The notes: a model not told the origin generated them from the sequence alone. A DNA stretch of 64,000 nt from Pseudomonas sp. BGI-2 (GCF_004310295.1 NZ_SISB01000004.1:164828-228827), one strand, 5' to 3'; counted from the stretch's first letter, positions 1 through 9,168 are shown. Program-made: numbers and translations.

Positions 1-450
1 GGCGCTGTCCAGACCGATGGTGCGGAACACCATTTTGTAACCACGGGCGGTGATGTCCGGGCTGGTGGCAGCCGGGGTGATCATGATCACGCCCTCGTCT
101 TCGTAAATGTCCGAAGCCGGTTGAGTGGAGCTGGAGCACAGGTGACCGACCACGAACTTGACGCCGTCGTTGACGACTTTGTTCGCGACCGCTACCGCTT
201 GTTTTGGATCACAGGCGTCATCGTATTCAACGGCGACCAGTTGCTTGCCGTCTACGCCGCCTTTGGCGTTGATCTGTTCGATGGCCATTTTGGCGCCACT
301 GAACTGCATGTCGCCGTATTGGGCTACAGGGCCGGTTTTAGGGCCGGCGATGCCGATCTTGATGGTGTCAGCTGCGAACGAATGGCTGGCAACCCCGGCC
401 AGAACCATAGCGGCAAACAGTTTGGAAATCTGCTTAGTAGCCTTAGTCAT
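1..450 (-). CDS. braC: branched-chain amino acid ABC transporter substrate-binding protein (BraC/LivJ type), partial
   Basis: This is the first 150 codons of a periplasmic binding protein; the 3' part lies outside the window. The ATG at 450 is followed by a signal peptide (residues 1-26, basic start [10 protein letters not shown], cleavage after SFA). The mature start [20 protein letters not shown] and the later stretch [17 protein letters not shown] are typical of the Leu/Ile/Val-binding family (BraC of P. aeruginosa, LivJ of E. coli). The protein captures branched-chain amino acids, or alanine, in the periplasm for a BraDEFG-type ABC importer. The permease and ATPase genes would be expected to follow on the minus strand beyond position 1. 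Confidence 0.93.
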   Translation of the reverse strand, partial: MTKATKQISKLFAAMVLAGVASHSFAADTIKIGIAGPKTGPVAQYGDMQFSGAKMAIEQINAKGGVDGKQLVAVEYDDACDPKQAVAVANKVVNDGVKFVVGHLCSSSTQPASDIYEDEGVIMITPAATSPDITARGYKMVFRTIGLDSA

Positions 451-789
451 AGTGCTCCACTCTTACTGTTGTAGTTTTTATAGTCCTGGCGCCGTAGCAG
501 CAGAACCGGGTCAGATATCTTCGATATCCTCCGGAAAATGCCCCCGGCAACTGTACCGGTACAGTGTAGAGCGCCAATTGTGGGCCTGGGAAGCTGGCGC
601 CAGGGGGCAAAACCTGAGGGTGTCGCTTTATTGAAAGAAAAAGACAGAATGGCGGCGGGGGTTATAGCTGAAATATCAGCAATCCTTGGCTTTCCTGCTG
701 TTTTCAATCGGTAACTCAATTGCATCCGGGTTTTTCTGCCAGACCACCAACGTTATGATTACGTCGATTTTCTTTTCCGGACAGCGCCC
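451..789. other. intergenic region between braC and the DUF2288 gene
   Basis: Divergent intergenic region of 339 bp. It must hold the promoters for braC (leftward) and the DUF2288 gene (rightward). I see no convincing coding frame, RNA gene or repeat in it. Short open frames here lack pseudomonad codon pattern and family similarity. Confidence 0.5.
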
Positions 790-1095
790 ATGAATCAAGA
801 ACCTAGCACCCTCTATGCCAAGCTGCTTGGTGAAACCGCATCTATTACCTGGAAGGAGCTTGAGCCGTTCTTCGCCAAGGGTGCCCTATTGTGGGTCGAC
901 CCCGGTCTGGATTTGATTGCTGCAGCGGAGGCAGTCGCGACTGACGAAGGCGAGAAAGTGGCTGCCTGGCTGGCCGCCGACAAGGTCGCCAAGCTGTCTG
1001 AAACGCGGGCGTTGGATCTTTTTGAGCGCGACCCTGAGCTATGGGCTGTGGTGGTTTCGCCGTGGATTCTGATCCAGGAAAGGGCGACGAACTGA
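790..1095 (+). CDS. DUF2288 family protein
   Basis: A small acidic cytoplasmic protein of 101 residues. The sequence (LYAKLLGETASITWKELEPF near the start, then ALLWVDPGLDLIAAAEAVATD and a C-terminal DPELWAVVVSPWILIQE) matches the DUF2288 family of proteobacteria, whose function is unknown. There are no membrane segments or signal peptide. It appears monocistronic, with a small terminator-like hairpin about 140 bp downstream. The family assignment is recalled from sequence pattern; no function is inferred. Confidence 0.85.
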   Translation: MNQEPSTLYAKLLGETASITWKELEPFFAKGALLWVDPGLDLIAAAEAVATDEGEKVAAWLAADKVAKLSETRALDLFERDPELWAVVVSPWILIQERATN

Positions 1096-1231
1096 CTGCC
1101 TGCACTTTTTTGGTGCGCCGAGTCGGCGACTAAAAGTGTGTAGGTGAGTAGCGTGATGGCACGTTGCCGTAGAGAAAGGCCACAGAAGGGTCTTGGCGAG
1201 GGTGACGTAAACGTAACGGGAACAGTTTATT

Positions 1232-1260
1232 GAGCAGCCTTTGGGCTGCTTAATTGTTTC
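1232..1260 (+). terminator. probable rho-independent terminator after the DUF2288 gene
   Basis: A stem GCAGCC/GGCTGC with loop TTTG is followed by a T-rich run (TTAATTGTTT). It is the only terminator-like structure downstream of the DUF2288 gene. The U-tract is weak, so it may be inefficient. Confidence 0.55.
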
Positions 1261-1290
1261 TGAATGTTGGGATTTGTGGTGAAACTGATG

Positions 1291-1383
1291 CCGCTTTCGC
1301 GAGCAAGCCCGCTCCCACATTTGATCGCAATCCCTTTGGGGGAACTCGATCGAATGTGGGAGCGGGCTTGCTCGCGAAGGCGG
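1291..1383. repeat. REPIN (inverted pair of REP sequences, GCGGGCTTGCTCGCGAA type)
   Basis: Two REP copies in opposite orientation: TTCGCGAGCAAGCCCGCTCC at 1295-1314 and its reverse complement near 1359-1378, separated by about 45 bp. It lies between the convergent DUF2288 and tubulin-like genes, the usual extragenic site for pseudomonad REPINs. Confidence 0.9.
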
Positions 1384-1398
1384 CGACGTGGTGTCACG

Positions 1399-3600
1399 TC
1401 AGACCGAGAACGTCTTGCCAGTATGGTTATTCAGCGAAATAACCTTGGTCTTGCCAATCCGGTGACGGTAGATCTCACGCAGGTACTTGATCGCCTTCTT
1501 CACGCAATCACGCGACAAGCGAATGTCGTTGATCGAGACAAACTTGTCCTTGTCGTTGATCAGCTCGCGGTACTTCTTTTCGTACATCGGTTTGATCGCG
1601 TACCAGTTGGTGTCGAGGATCTTCGCCGGGTTCTCGAACTCATTGAGCAAGTCGTCGATCAGGTCTTCGTCGAAGTCTTCATTGATGATGAAGTCCAGGA
1701 TCGAGTTATCCAGCGTGTCGTCGAACCGGTACGGGTTCTTCGCGAAGCAGCGCTTGATGAACGCCACGATCAGCGTCAGGAAGTCGTCCGACAGGCACGG
1801 GCTCTTGGCGATCAGGGTGGTCAACGACAAGTTGGCCGAAGCGCCGATCACCAGCGCGTAACGCTTGAGCGTGGTGTTCGGGAACAGGCTGTTGAGGTGG
1901 GTCTTCAACCGGTTCAGGTCCATGTAGGACAGCTTGTAGTCTTTGGGCAACGAAACAATCGACACCACCGACGAGCAATTCTTGAAGAAGTGCAGGTCGT
2001 GCAACGCGGCCGCGTCATAACCGGAATTCTTGTACTGCTCCAGCGAAGCGCGATAGCGCTTGGACTCGATCGGCAACAGGCTGATGCCTTCGATCGCCTG
2101 GGTCACTTTGTTGAAGTGCGGCAAGTCGATGGAGCGGAAGAACAAGTCATCGATGTTCAGGCGCTGTGGCTCTTTCTCGAACACCTTGAACTTGTCGCTG
2201 CTCGGCGGCGGGGTTTCCGGTACCACGGACTCGGCGTAGGCAATCGCCACCGGGCCGGCCAGACTCATGAACAGGTCGTTGGCGTCGAGGCGAATGGTTT
2301 CGCCGATGTCGATGCCGGCACGACGGAAATAGTTCTGGTCGTAGTCAGTCGTGACCGCTTGCGCCGTCAGAATGTTGAAGATCTGCTGCGAGATGTATTG
2401 GTTGGCGTGCTTTTCCATCGCGTTGACGTCGATGTTCTGGATGTTGCCATCATCGCTTTCTTCGGCATAACGCATGATGTCGTTGGAGATCAGCATCATG
2501 GCGTTCCATGGGCGGATACGGCCCATGACGCTGGCTTCGCTGCTGTCTTCGTTGGCGAAGTTGTAGGAGAAGTCCCACTCTTCCGACAGGTATTTGCACA
2601 ACAAGCGACCGGCGTTGATGTGCAGCGCCTCAGACATTTCACTGCGGTGGTCGGAAATGTTCGGCAGCACGCAAATGCCGCTGGTGAAGATCGGCTCGAA
2701 GACGAACGAATGACCACTCTTGCCGTCGTGTTCATCCATCGGCTTGGTGTCGAACGTCTTGTTCATGTACGAGTGCTGCTGGGCGAGGCCGAATTCCGAG
2801 GCCATGCCCGAACCGGTACCGCCGCCGGCACTGAAGATCGAGAAATACAGGCGCGACTGGTTGGCCTTGATCCCGCAGCTGTCGATCAGGTACGAGTGGA
2901 TCATTTTCCAGTCAGGGCTGGAGAAACGCTGGGTGTCCTTGTTCAGGATGATCTTGGCCAGGTACTGACCGAGGATCGGCGCGTTACCGGCGCCACCGGC
3001 GTGGACTTCCGACAAGTCCATGATCTTCATTTTGCTGTAGTCGCGCAGGAAGCCGCTTTTTTCGCCCTTGCGCGAGAAGCGGATGCGCCCGGCGATGTCT
3101 TTGTCCAGGTCGCCGAGCATCACCAGCGGCTCGACCAGGAACACCGGTTTGGTGGCCTTGTTCGGCCCTAGGCGCAGGTTGTTGCGGATCCACTGCGCCG
3201 GGCTGTAACCCTTTTCGGCGTAGCGTTTGTCCGGCGACAGACGGTCTTCGTTATTGAATTCGTTGAGGTAGAACTTGCGGGCGTTGTACACCAGTTCCGC
3301 GACGTCCAGCGCAATGTTGGAACCGCAACGTCCCAGGCCGATCAGGCATACCGAGGGGAATTCCTGGTCGTTGTGCTGTTCGTTGTCGCCTTCCAGGTGC
3401 GGTGGGCGCGGAAACACCATGTCGCGCAGGCCATCGAGGTTATCGAGGATGCGGTCGGTATTGGTTTCGGTGAAATACAGGTATTGCTGACTGGCCAGCG
3501 GACGCGACGGGATCAATGGCTTCGACGATGAGGGGCTGTTCGCCGCGGGGCTCAGTGTCAAATCGGAAACCGTAGTGGCCGGATTATTTTTAGAAGTCAT
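1399..3600 (-). CDS. tubulin/FtsZ-superfamily GTPase-like protein (Tubulin_2 type), not FtsZ
   Basis: A 733-residue protein with the marks of the tubulin/FtsZ fold. A glycine-rich nucleotide loop GLGRCGSN sits at residues 88-95. The superfamily signature GGGTGSG is at 259-265. A T7-loop-like segment IRLDANDLFMSLAG lies near 436-449, with Asp439 and Asp442 placed like the catalytic acids of FtsZ. A Ser/Pro-rich tail of about 35 residues precedes the fold and a long helical, charged region follows (450-733). It is about twice the length of FtsZ and has no FtsZ-type C-terminal tail, so it is not the division protein. It resembles the Pfam Tubulin_2 group of large bacterial tubulin-like proteins, whose role is unsettled. 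I chose the ATG at 3600; the frame stays open upstream to a TTG at 3699. It stands alone, divergent from a dehydrogenase gene 197 bp away. Confidence 0.8.
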   Translation of the reverse strand: MTSKNNPATTVSDLTLSPAANSPSSSKPLIPSRPLASQQYLYFTETNTDRILDNLDGLRDMVFPRPPHLEGDNEQHNDQEFPSVCLIGLGRCGSNIALDVAELVYNARKFYLNEFNNEDRLSPDKRYAEKGYSPAQWIRNNLRLGPNKATKPVFLVEPLVMLGDLDKDIAGRIRFSRKGEKSGFLRDYSKMKIMDLSEVHAGGAGNAPILGQYLAKIILNKDTQRFSSPDWKMIHSYLIDSCGIKANQSRLYFSIFSAGGGTGSGMASEFGLAQQHSYMNKTFDTKPMDEHDGKSGHSFVFEPIFTSGICVLPNISDHRSEMSEALHINAGRLLCKYLSEEWDFSYNFANEDSSEASVMGRIRPWNAMMLISNDIMRYAEESDDGNIQNIDVNAMEKHANQYISQQIFNILTAQAVTTDYDQNYFRRAGIDIGETIRLDANDLFMSLAGPVAIAYAESVVPETPPPSSDKFKVFEKEPQRLNIDDLFFRSIDLPHFNKVTQAIEGISLLPIESKRYRASLEQYKNSGYDAAALHDLHFFKNCSSVVSIVSLPKDYKLSYMDLNRLKTHLNSLFPNTTLKRYALVIGASANLSLTTLIAKSPCLSDDFLTLIVAFIKRCFAKNPYRFDDTLDNSILDFIINEDFDEDLIDDLLNEFENPAKILDTNWYAIKPMYEKKYRELINDKDKFVSINDIRLSRDCVKKAIKYLREIYRHRIGKTKVISLNNHTGKTFSV

Positions 3601-3797
3601 TGGGCGCCATGTACCTGGGCTGGTTAGCTCGCCGACACGGTGTCGTCGAACCTTCACGGAATAGGAACTCGCGACTTTTTTAGCGCGTATTTTGCCCAAG
3701 CATCAGGGTCAAAGCCTGAGCATCGCTCGGGGGAATCCTTTCCTTAGTCATGATGAATCGGCCAATATTCGGCGATCTTTAATCAAAAGGAGGCTAA

Positions 3798-4694
3798 ATG
3801 ATGTCAACCCTACCTTCGTTGAGTTTCGCCGGAATTGGCCTGATGGGCTTGCCCATGTGCCGGCGCCTGTTGGCGGCGGGGTATCCGCTGACGGTGTGGA
3901 ATCGCAATCCGGCCAAGTGCGCAGCGTTGGTCGAGGCCGGCGCCCGGCAAGTGGCGACAGCGGCTGAACTGGGTCAGCATGCCGATGTGGTGATGGTGTG
4001 CCTGGCGGACACGGCGGTGGTGCGCGAGGTGGTTTTCGGCCCGGTCGGCATTGCCGAGGGGGCGAAAAGTGGCCAGTTGCTGGTGGATTTTTCCAGTCTG
4101 GAACCTACCGCGACGCGGGAAATGGCGTCGGCGCTTGTCAGCCAATGCGGCATGCGCTGGCTGGACGCTCCGGTGTCCGGCGGGGTCGTCGGCGCCGAGC
4201 TCGGCAGCCTGGCGATTATGGTCGGCGGCGAAGCGGCAGACCTTGAGCGAGTCCGGCCGGTGCTGTTGAACCTCGGTCAACGGGTGACTCACATGGGCGG
4301 AATCGGCGCCGGGCAGGTGACCAAGGCCTGCAATCAGATGATCGTCGCCTGCAATGCGCTGGTGATTGCTGAAGTGGTGGCGCTGGCCGAGCGTTCCGGG
4401 GTCGACGCCAGCCTGATCGCCGAGGCGCTGGCGGGAGGTTTCGCTGATTCAAGACCGTTGCAGATCCTTGCCCCGCAAATGGCCGAGAGTCGTTTCGAAC
4501 CAGTGAAGTGGCACGTGCGCACGCTACTCAAGGACCTCGACACCGCAGTGAAATTCTCCCGCGAACAGGGATCAGCCACGCCGATCAGCGGATTGGCCGC
4601 ACAACTGATGCGCCTGCATGGGGGCCAGGGCTTTTTGGAAAAGGATCCGTCGACGTTAGTGCAGTTGTACCGCAAGCCAGGCTCAGAGGACTGA
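3798..4694 (+). CDS. NAD(P)-dependent oxidoreductase, 3-hydroxyisobutyrate dehydrogenase family
   Basis: A beta-hydroxyacid dehydrogenase of 298 residues. The Rossmann fingerprint GIGLMGLPMCRRLLAAG is at the N-terminus. The substrate-loop motif LDAPVSGGVVGAELGSLAIM follows near residue 117, and the catalytic-lysine helix GAGQVTKACNQMIVACNAL (the Lys of TKACNQ) lies near 172. Enzymes of this family oxidise 3-hydroxyisobutyrate, tartronate semialdehyde or similar short hydroxyacids; the substrate here cannot be told. A strong ribosome site AAGGAGG lies at 3787-3793. Tandem ATG codons at 3798 and 3801 leave the exact start open by one residue. Its last 110 bp overlap the 3' end of the convergent GGDEF-EAL gene. 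Confidence 0.88.
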   Translation: MMSTLPSLSFAGIGLMGLPMCRRLLAAGYPLTVWNRNPAKCAALVEAGARQVATAAELGQHADVVMVCLADTAVVREVVFGPVGIAEGAKSGQLLVDFSSLEPTATREMASALVSQCGMRWLDAPVSGGVVGAELGSLAIMVGGEAADLERVRPVLLNLGQRVTHMGGIGAGQVTKACNQMIVACNALVIAEVVALAERSGVDASLIAEALAGGFADSRPLQILAPQMAESRFEPVKWHVRTLLKDLDTAVKFSREQGSATPISGLAAQLMRLHGGQGFLEKDPSTLVQLYRKPGSED

Positions 4695-6867
4695 CACTGC
4701 GTGCGTGTTTGCGCTGATTGATGTCCTCCAGTACCGCATGCAACTCGGCCATAGGCACCGGACGGCTGAGCAGGTGGCCCTGAACGAAGTCGCAGCCCAG
4801 GCGTTCGAGAAAGTCATATTGCTCGGACGTTTCGACGCCCTCGCTGATGACCTGTAAATGCAGGGTGTGGGCCATGATGATAATAGCGTGGACGATCTCC
4901 ATGTCCTGGGTGGCCTTGGGGACGTCCTGGATGAACGAGCGGTCGATTTTCAGTGTGTTCAGCGGCAGGCGCTTGAGGTAGGCCAGGGATGAATAACCAG
5001 TGCCGAAGTCGTCGATCGACAGTGAGACCCCGAGGGAGCGGATCTGCTTAAGCAGCACCAGGGTGTTGGCGAGGTTGCCCATCAGCGCGTTTTCGGTCAC
5101 CTCCAGTTCCAGCCGGTGCGGCGCCACCCCGGCGATGCGCAGGGCATTTTCGATTTCATCGGCCAGATCCTCGCGGGCAAGGTTCAGCGGCGAGCAATTC
5201 ACGGCGATCTTGAGGTCTTCACGGCCCTGGCGGGACAGCTCGCCAAGGTCCTCGCAGGTCTTGCGCAACACCCAGTTGTTCAGTTCGGCGATCAGGCCGT
5301 TGGCCTCGGCAATGGCAATGAATCGATCCGGTGCCAGCAACCCGTGAACCGGGTGTTGCCAGCGAATCAGCGCTTCGAGTTTGGTGACTTGCCCGGTTTT
5401 CAGCTCATAGATCGGTTGGTAATAGAGGATCAATCCGTCGTCATTGCGCAGGGCGTGCCGCAGTTCTTCTTCGAGTTGCAGCTCCAGCGTGGCACGGGTT
5501 TTCATGTGTGGGCTGAAAAAATGCAGCCCGTTGCGGCCGCTGCCCTTGGATTGGTACAGCGCCAGGTCGGCGTTTTTCAGCAGCTCCTCGCAGGTCGTGC
5601 CATCCTGCGGAAACACGCTGATGCCGATGCTGGTGGTCATGACCATGCTGCGTCCGGCCAGCTCGATGGGCTCTTTCATCTTCAGCATGATGCGCTGGGC
5701 CATGTGCCGCGCTTCTTCACGGTCATGCAGCCCAATGAGGATGCAGAACTCGTCCCCGCCGAAGCGCGCCACCACCTCGTCGTTACTGCGCACCGAGGCC
5801 TTGATATGGCTGGCCAGAACCTTGAGCAATTCGTCGCCGGCGTCATGGCCAAGGCTGTCGTTGATCCGCTTGAAGTGGTCGATGTCGAGGAATATCACCG
5901 CCAGCATGCCGCCTTCGTTAGTCTTCTCGAGCAGCTTTTCGGAGAAAATCTGGTTGAAACCACGGCGGTTGATCAGGTTGGTCAGTGCGTCGTAGTGCGC
6001 CACCTTTTGCAGCGACATGCGCGCCTGATCCAGCTGGCCGAGCAGGGTGTTGACCCGCTGCAGGTCGCATTCCTTGTGTTGCAGCTTCTTGTCGGCGAGT
6101 GCCGCGCTGATGCTGCTGCCGATGATCAGCAACGTCATCATCGCCACCGTCAATCCCAGTTGCAGGTGATTGTTGTCGCCTGGCAGCGGCTGGAGGCTAT
6201 CGATGGGAAGCACCAGGTTGAGCGCCGCCATGCCGGTGAAATGCATGCTGACGATACCGGCCCCGAGTACCAGGCTGGCGGTGTATTTAAGCAGTTGATG
6301 AGCCACGCCGCTGCCTTCGCGCAGGTGACGGGAAATCAACAGGGCGGCCAGGCTGGCGCCAATCGCGATCACGATGGAGAGGACGAACAGGCCGGGGTCG
6401 TAATAGGCCGTCGCATTCGACCGCATGGCGGCCATTCCTACGTAGTGCATGGTCGCGATACCCAAACCGATCCACACCGCGGCCCGCAGGGTTTGCCAAA
6501 AACTCGGATGAGGATGGCTGAGGGTGTGCATCGCCAGCCACGAGGCGGTCAATGCAAATAACAGAGAGATCAGGGTGATGGGCAACTGGTAATGGATTTC
6601 GATCGGCGCCTGGAACGCGAGCATGCTGATGAAGTGCATGGCCCAGATCCCGCCCGCCAGGCACGCGGCACCAATCCAGCACCAGAGACGCTGGGACGCG
6701 GGTTTTTCGGCATGGCCGACCCGTTCGGTGATGTCCAGTGTGGCGAAGCCGGTCGCACAGGCAACCACATAAGCCAGCAACACCAAAAAGGGGTTATGGG
6801 CGCAATTGAGTATGACCTGGCCGGTTTCTGGCAGTTGGGTCGTGAAATATAAAGCAGGCCACTCCAT
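4585..6867 (-). CDS. MHYT-GGDEF-EAL cyclic-di-GMP signalling protein
   Basis: A membrane protein of 760 residues with three parts. An N-terminal seven-helix MHYT sensor (residues about 25-255) carries the motifs MHFIS (77-81), MHYVG (140-144) and MHFTG (208-212), thought to bind copper and sense diatomic gases. The GGDEF domain (about 285-455) has an intact GGDEF at 370-374; the usual RxxD inhibitory site upstream looks altered because the spacing is one residue off. The EAL domain (about 465-725) has EALIRW at 498-503, a later DDFGTGYSSL and the usual acidic residues. It could both make and break cyclic-di-GMP at the inner membrane. The final 36 or so residues extend past the EAL domain into a region antisense to the neighbouring dehydrogenase gene. 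Confidence 0.93.
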   Translation of the reverse strand: MEWPALYFTTQLPETGQVILNCAHNPFLVLLAYVVACATGFATLDITERVGHAEKPASQRLWCWIGAACLAGGIWAMHFISMLAFQAPIEIHYQLPITLISLLFALTASWLAMHTLSHPHPSFWQTLRAAVWIGLGIATMHYVGMAAMRSNATAYYDPGLFVLSIVIAIGASLAALLISRHLREGSGVAHQLLKYTASLVLGAGIVSMHFTGMAALNLVLPIDSLQPLPGDNNHLQLGLTVAMMTLLIIGSSISAALADKKLQHKECDLQRVNTLLGQLDQARMSLQKVAHYDALTNLINRRGFNQIFSEKLLEKTNEGGMLAVIFLDIDHFKRINDSLGHDAGDELLKVLASHIKASVRSNDEVVARFGGDEFCILIGLHDREEARHMAQRIMLKMKEPIELAGRSMVMTTSIGISVFPQDGTTCEELLKNADLALYQSKGSGRNGLHFFSPHMKTRATLELQLEEELRHALRNDDGLILYYQPIYELKTGQVTKLEALIRWQHPVHGLLAPDRFIAIAEANGLIAELNNWVLRKTCEDLGELSRQGREDLKIAVNCSPLNLAREDLADEIENALRIAGVAPHRLELEVTENALMGNLANTLVLLKQIRSLGVSLSIDDFGTGYSSLAYLKRLPLNTLKIDRSFIQDVPKATQDMEIVHAIIIMAHTLHLQVISEGVETSEQYDFLERLGCDFVQGHLLSRPVPMAELHAVLEDINQRKHARSVSPLSLACGTTALTSTDPFPKSPGPHAGASVVRPIR

Positions 6868-6998
6868 CGGACGCCCCGTATTTATCCAGCCGACACCATG
6901 TCCCCTGGCGAATGTGTTGGAGTATAGAGCTCATACAAAGAGTGCAAACGGTAGTGGCCTATTGCTGCTAATGATTTTGTAATTACTCGTGCACAGCC

Positions 6999-7364
6999 TT
7001 AGGCGATCTGCTCATAAGGGAACTCGAGTTCCGGTTGCAGGGCCGGTAGTCCGAACGCTGCCCGTGCCGCATCGCAATCCACGTTTGCCTCGCCATTGGC
7101 CCAGGAGGCGTCGAACTCGCGGCAGGTGCTGGAACGCTGATCGTAAATCGAGCACTGCACGGTGCTGCCGACTTCGCCGACCAGCCCGACACAGCGGGTG
7201 GGTTTGCAGTCGGTGCCCAGCATGGCCACCCGGCTGGGGCTGATGGGCGCGACAAGGTCGTCAGGCACCGTCCCCCCGGCCGAGGTGCATTCACCCCAGA
7301 AAAAAGACACGCGAAAATGAGAACAGCAGGCACCGCAATTCAGACACGGACTGGCTTCGGACAT
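6999..7364 (-). CDS. YkgJ family cysteine-cluster protein
   Basis: A small protein of 121 residues with the metal-cluster motif CLNCGACC at residues 7-14 and further cysteines in TDCKPTRC, VQCSIYDQRSSTC and VDC. This matches the UPF0153/YkgJ group (Fe-S or zinc cluster proteins of unknown role). There is no signal peptide. It lies 131 bp upstream of the GGDEF-EAL gene on the same strand and is probably transcribed separately. Function is not known. Confidence 0.85.
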   Translation of the reverse strand: MSEASPCLNCGACCSHFRVSFFWGECTSAGGTVPDDLVAPISPSRVAMLGTDCKPTRCVGLVGEVGSTVQCSIYDQRSSTCREFDASWANGEANVDCDAARAAFGLPALQPELEFPYEQIA

Positions 7365-7505
7365 GGGCGATAATCAAAGGAGGGATGGGGGGCAAGGTGA
7401 GGCAGACAAGGCCGCTATTCTAGGCTTCGCCTTGGGCTTGGGAAGGGGGGGCGAAGGTATTTTTCAAGGTGACCAATGGCGAGAAATACCTGCCTTGCAA
7501 ATCCC

Positions 7506-7612
7506 TTGTGGGAGCGGCGGTGCGGCGATCCGACTTGCTCGCGAAAGCGGGGGATCAGTCACCCTCTCTATTGAATGTAGTGCCCTCTTCGTGAGCAAGC
7601 CCGCTCCCACAG
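7506..7612. repeat. asymmetric REPIN with one extended REP half
   Basis: The left half has the extended form (GAGCGG, then CGGTGCGGCGATCCGACTTG, then CTCGCGAA). The right half is the standard GTGAGCAAGCCCGCTCCCAC. They are separated by about 45 bp in the gap between the YkgJ-type and MFS genes. Confidence 0.85.
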
Positions 7613-7737
7613 GTGGCGCATGACGCCATGGGCTGGTATCAGCATTACGAATAATTACAGACAGCTTTGGCGGACCTGACTAGATTGAAAGTTCCGGGGA
7701 CAGCGAGGCCCCAATAACAATAAAAGAGACGGACACC

Positions 7738-9087
7738 ATGCAGAACTCGACCCAAGCGGCGAATGCCTGGCGCATTCTGTTCCTGCTGTTCCTGGCCAAC
7801 CTGTTCAACTTCTTCGATCGCACCATCCCGGCCATCATCATCGAACCGATCCGCATGGAATGGCACCTCAGCGACTTTCAGCTGGGGATCATCGGTACTG
7901 CATTCACCATCGTTTATGCGATTGCCGGCCTGCCGCTGGGGCGAATGGCCGATACCGGTTCGCGCAGCAAACTGATGGGCTGGGGCCTGGCGGCGTGGAG
8001 CGGCCTGACGGCGGTCAACGGGCTAGTGGGCAATTTCTGGGCGTTCCTGATCGTGCGCATGGGCGTCGGCATCGGCGAAGCCAGTTACGCACCGGCCGCC
8101 AACTCGCTGATCGGCGACCTTTTCCCCGCTCATCGTCGCGCAAGGGCCATGGGCATCTTCATGCTCGGCTTGCCATTGGGCCTGCTGCTGGCCTTCTTCA
8201 CAATCGGCGCAATGGTCAAGGCGTTCGACAGCTGGCGCGCGCCGTTTTTCATCGCGGCGGTGCCGGGGCTGATCCTGGCGATCTTCATGTTCTACATCAA
8301 GGAGCCAAAACGCGGCGCCGCAGAGAGCGTGCAAGTCTCCCAGGATCGCATCGACCGGCCGATCCGTCGCGTATTGGCGGTGCCGACCTTCCTGTGGTTA
8401 GTGATGGCGGGGCTGTGTTTCAACTTTGCCACCTATGCCTGCAACTCGTTTCTGGTGCCGATGCTGCAGCGTTACTTCCTGATGCCGTTGCAGGAAGCCG
8501 CGGTGGCGACCGGGGTGATCGTCGGCGTGACCGGGTTGTTCGGGTTGACGCTCGGTGGCTGGGTCGCCGACAAGATTCACCAGCGGGTGGCCAATGGACG
8601 CCTGCTGTTTGCAGCGTTCAGCCTGATCATCTCGACGGTGTGTACCGCGTGGGCGCTGCATGCCGGGCGGGTCGAAATCGGGGTATTCGTCGCGATATTC
8701 AGTGTGGGATGGCTGTTCGCTTACAACTTCTACACCTGCGTTTACACGGCGATTCAGGACGTGGTCGAACCGCGTTTGCGGGCCACGGCGATGGCGCTGT
8801 TCTTTGCCGGGTTGTATTTGCTGGGCGGTGGTTTGGGGCCGGTGGTGGTGGGCGGTTTGTCCGACCACTTCGCGCACACGGCGATGGCCGCGGCGGGCGT
8901 CGAGCAGATGACCGAGGCGTTCAAGGCGGTCGGGTTGCATGACGCGATGTATCTGATCCCGGTGGCGCTGTTTTTCACCATGGTGTTTTTGTTCCTGGCG
9001 TCGCGGTGTTTTGTTCGGGATGCCAAGCGGATGAAGGAAGGGTTGGTCGCTGTGGGTGAACCTGATGTTGCAGTGGCGACTGCATAA
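7738..9087 (+). CDS. MFS transporter, spinster-like
   Basis: A 449-residue inner-membrane protein with about 12 hydrophobic segments. The N-terminal half carries the MFS loop motif GLPLGRMADTGSRSKLMGWG and the stretch VRMGVGIGEASYAPAANSLI, typical of the spinster/HpnN-like branch of the major facilitator superfamily (PF07690). The substrate is unknown; relatives move lipids, sugars or aromatic acids. It is preceded by a purine-rich sequence (AAAGAGACGG) and followed by a REPIN and a shared terminator. No regulator or enzyme gene is attached, so context does not help. Confidence 0.85.
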   Translation: MQNSTQAANAWRILFLLFLANLFNFFDRTIPAIIIEPIRMEWHLSDFQLGIIGTAFTIVYAIAGLPLGRMADTGSRSKLMGWGLAAWSGLTAVNGLVGNFWAFLIVRMGVGIGEASYAPAANSLIGDLFPAHRRARAMGIFMLGLPLGLLLAFFTIGAMVKAFDSWRAPFFIAAVPGLILAIFMFYIKEPKRGAAESVQVSQDRIDRPIRRVLAVPTFLWLVMAGLCFNFATYACNSFLVPMLQRYFLMPLQEAAVATGVIVGVTGLFGLTLGGWVADKIHQRVANGRLLFAAFSLIISTVCTAWALHAGRVEIGVFVAIFSVGWLFAYNFYTCVYTAIQDVVEPRLRATAMALFFAGLYLLGGGLGPVVVGGLSDHFAHTAMAAAGVEQMTEAFKAVGLHDAMYLIPVALFFTMVFLFLASRCFVRDAKRMKEGLVAVGEPDVAVATA

Positions 9088-9088
9088 T

Positions 9089-9168
9089 CGCTATCGCCAG
9101 CAGGCTGGCTCCCACATTGGATTTACAGCGTTAACAAATCCCCCGTGGGAGCTAGCCTGCTAGCGATG
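9089..9168. repeat. REPIN of the GCTAGCAGGCTAGC class
   Basis: Two facing copies: CGCTATCGCCAGCAGGCTGG at the left and CTAGCCTGCTAGCGATG at the right, each joined to GGGAGC/GCTCCC. This is a different sequence class from most REPINs of the window; the only other member here is at 56537-56630. Confidence 0.82.

Noticed and set aside
1264..3171. A 635-codon open frame on the plus strand opposite the tubulin-like gene
   Set aside because: Antisense shadow in high-GC DNA; valine/arginine/aspartate-rich composition and no family similarity, while the minus strand frame has full superfamily motifs.
3601..3699. N-terminal extension of the tubulin-like protein to a TTG at 3699
   Set aside because: The upstream part has no ribosome site I can see and its composition differs; ATG at 3600 is preferred, but I cannot exclude the longer form.
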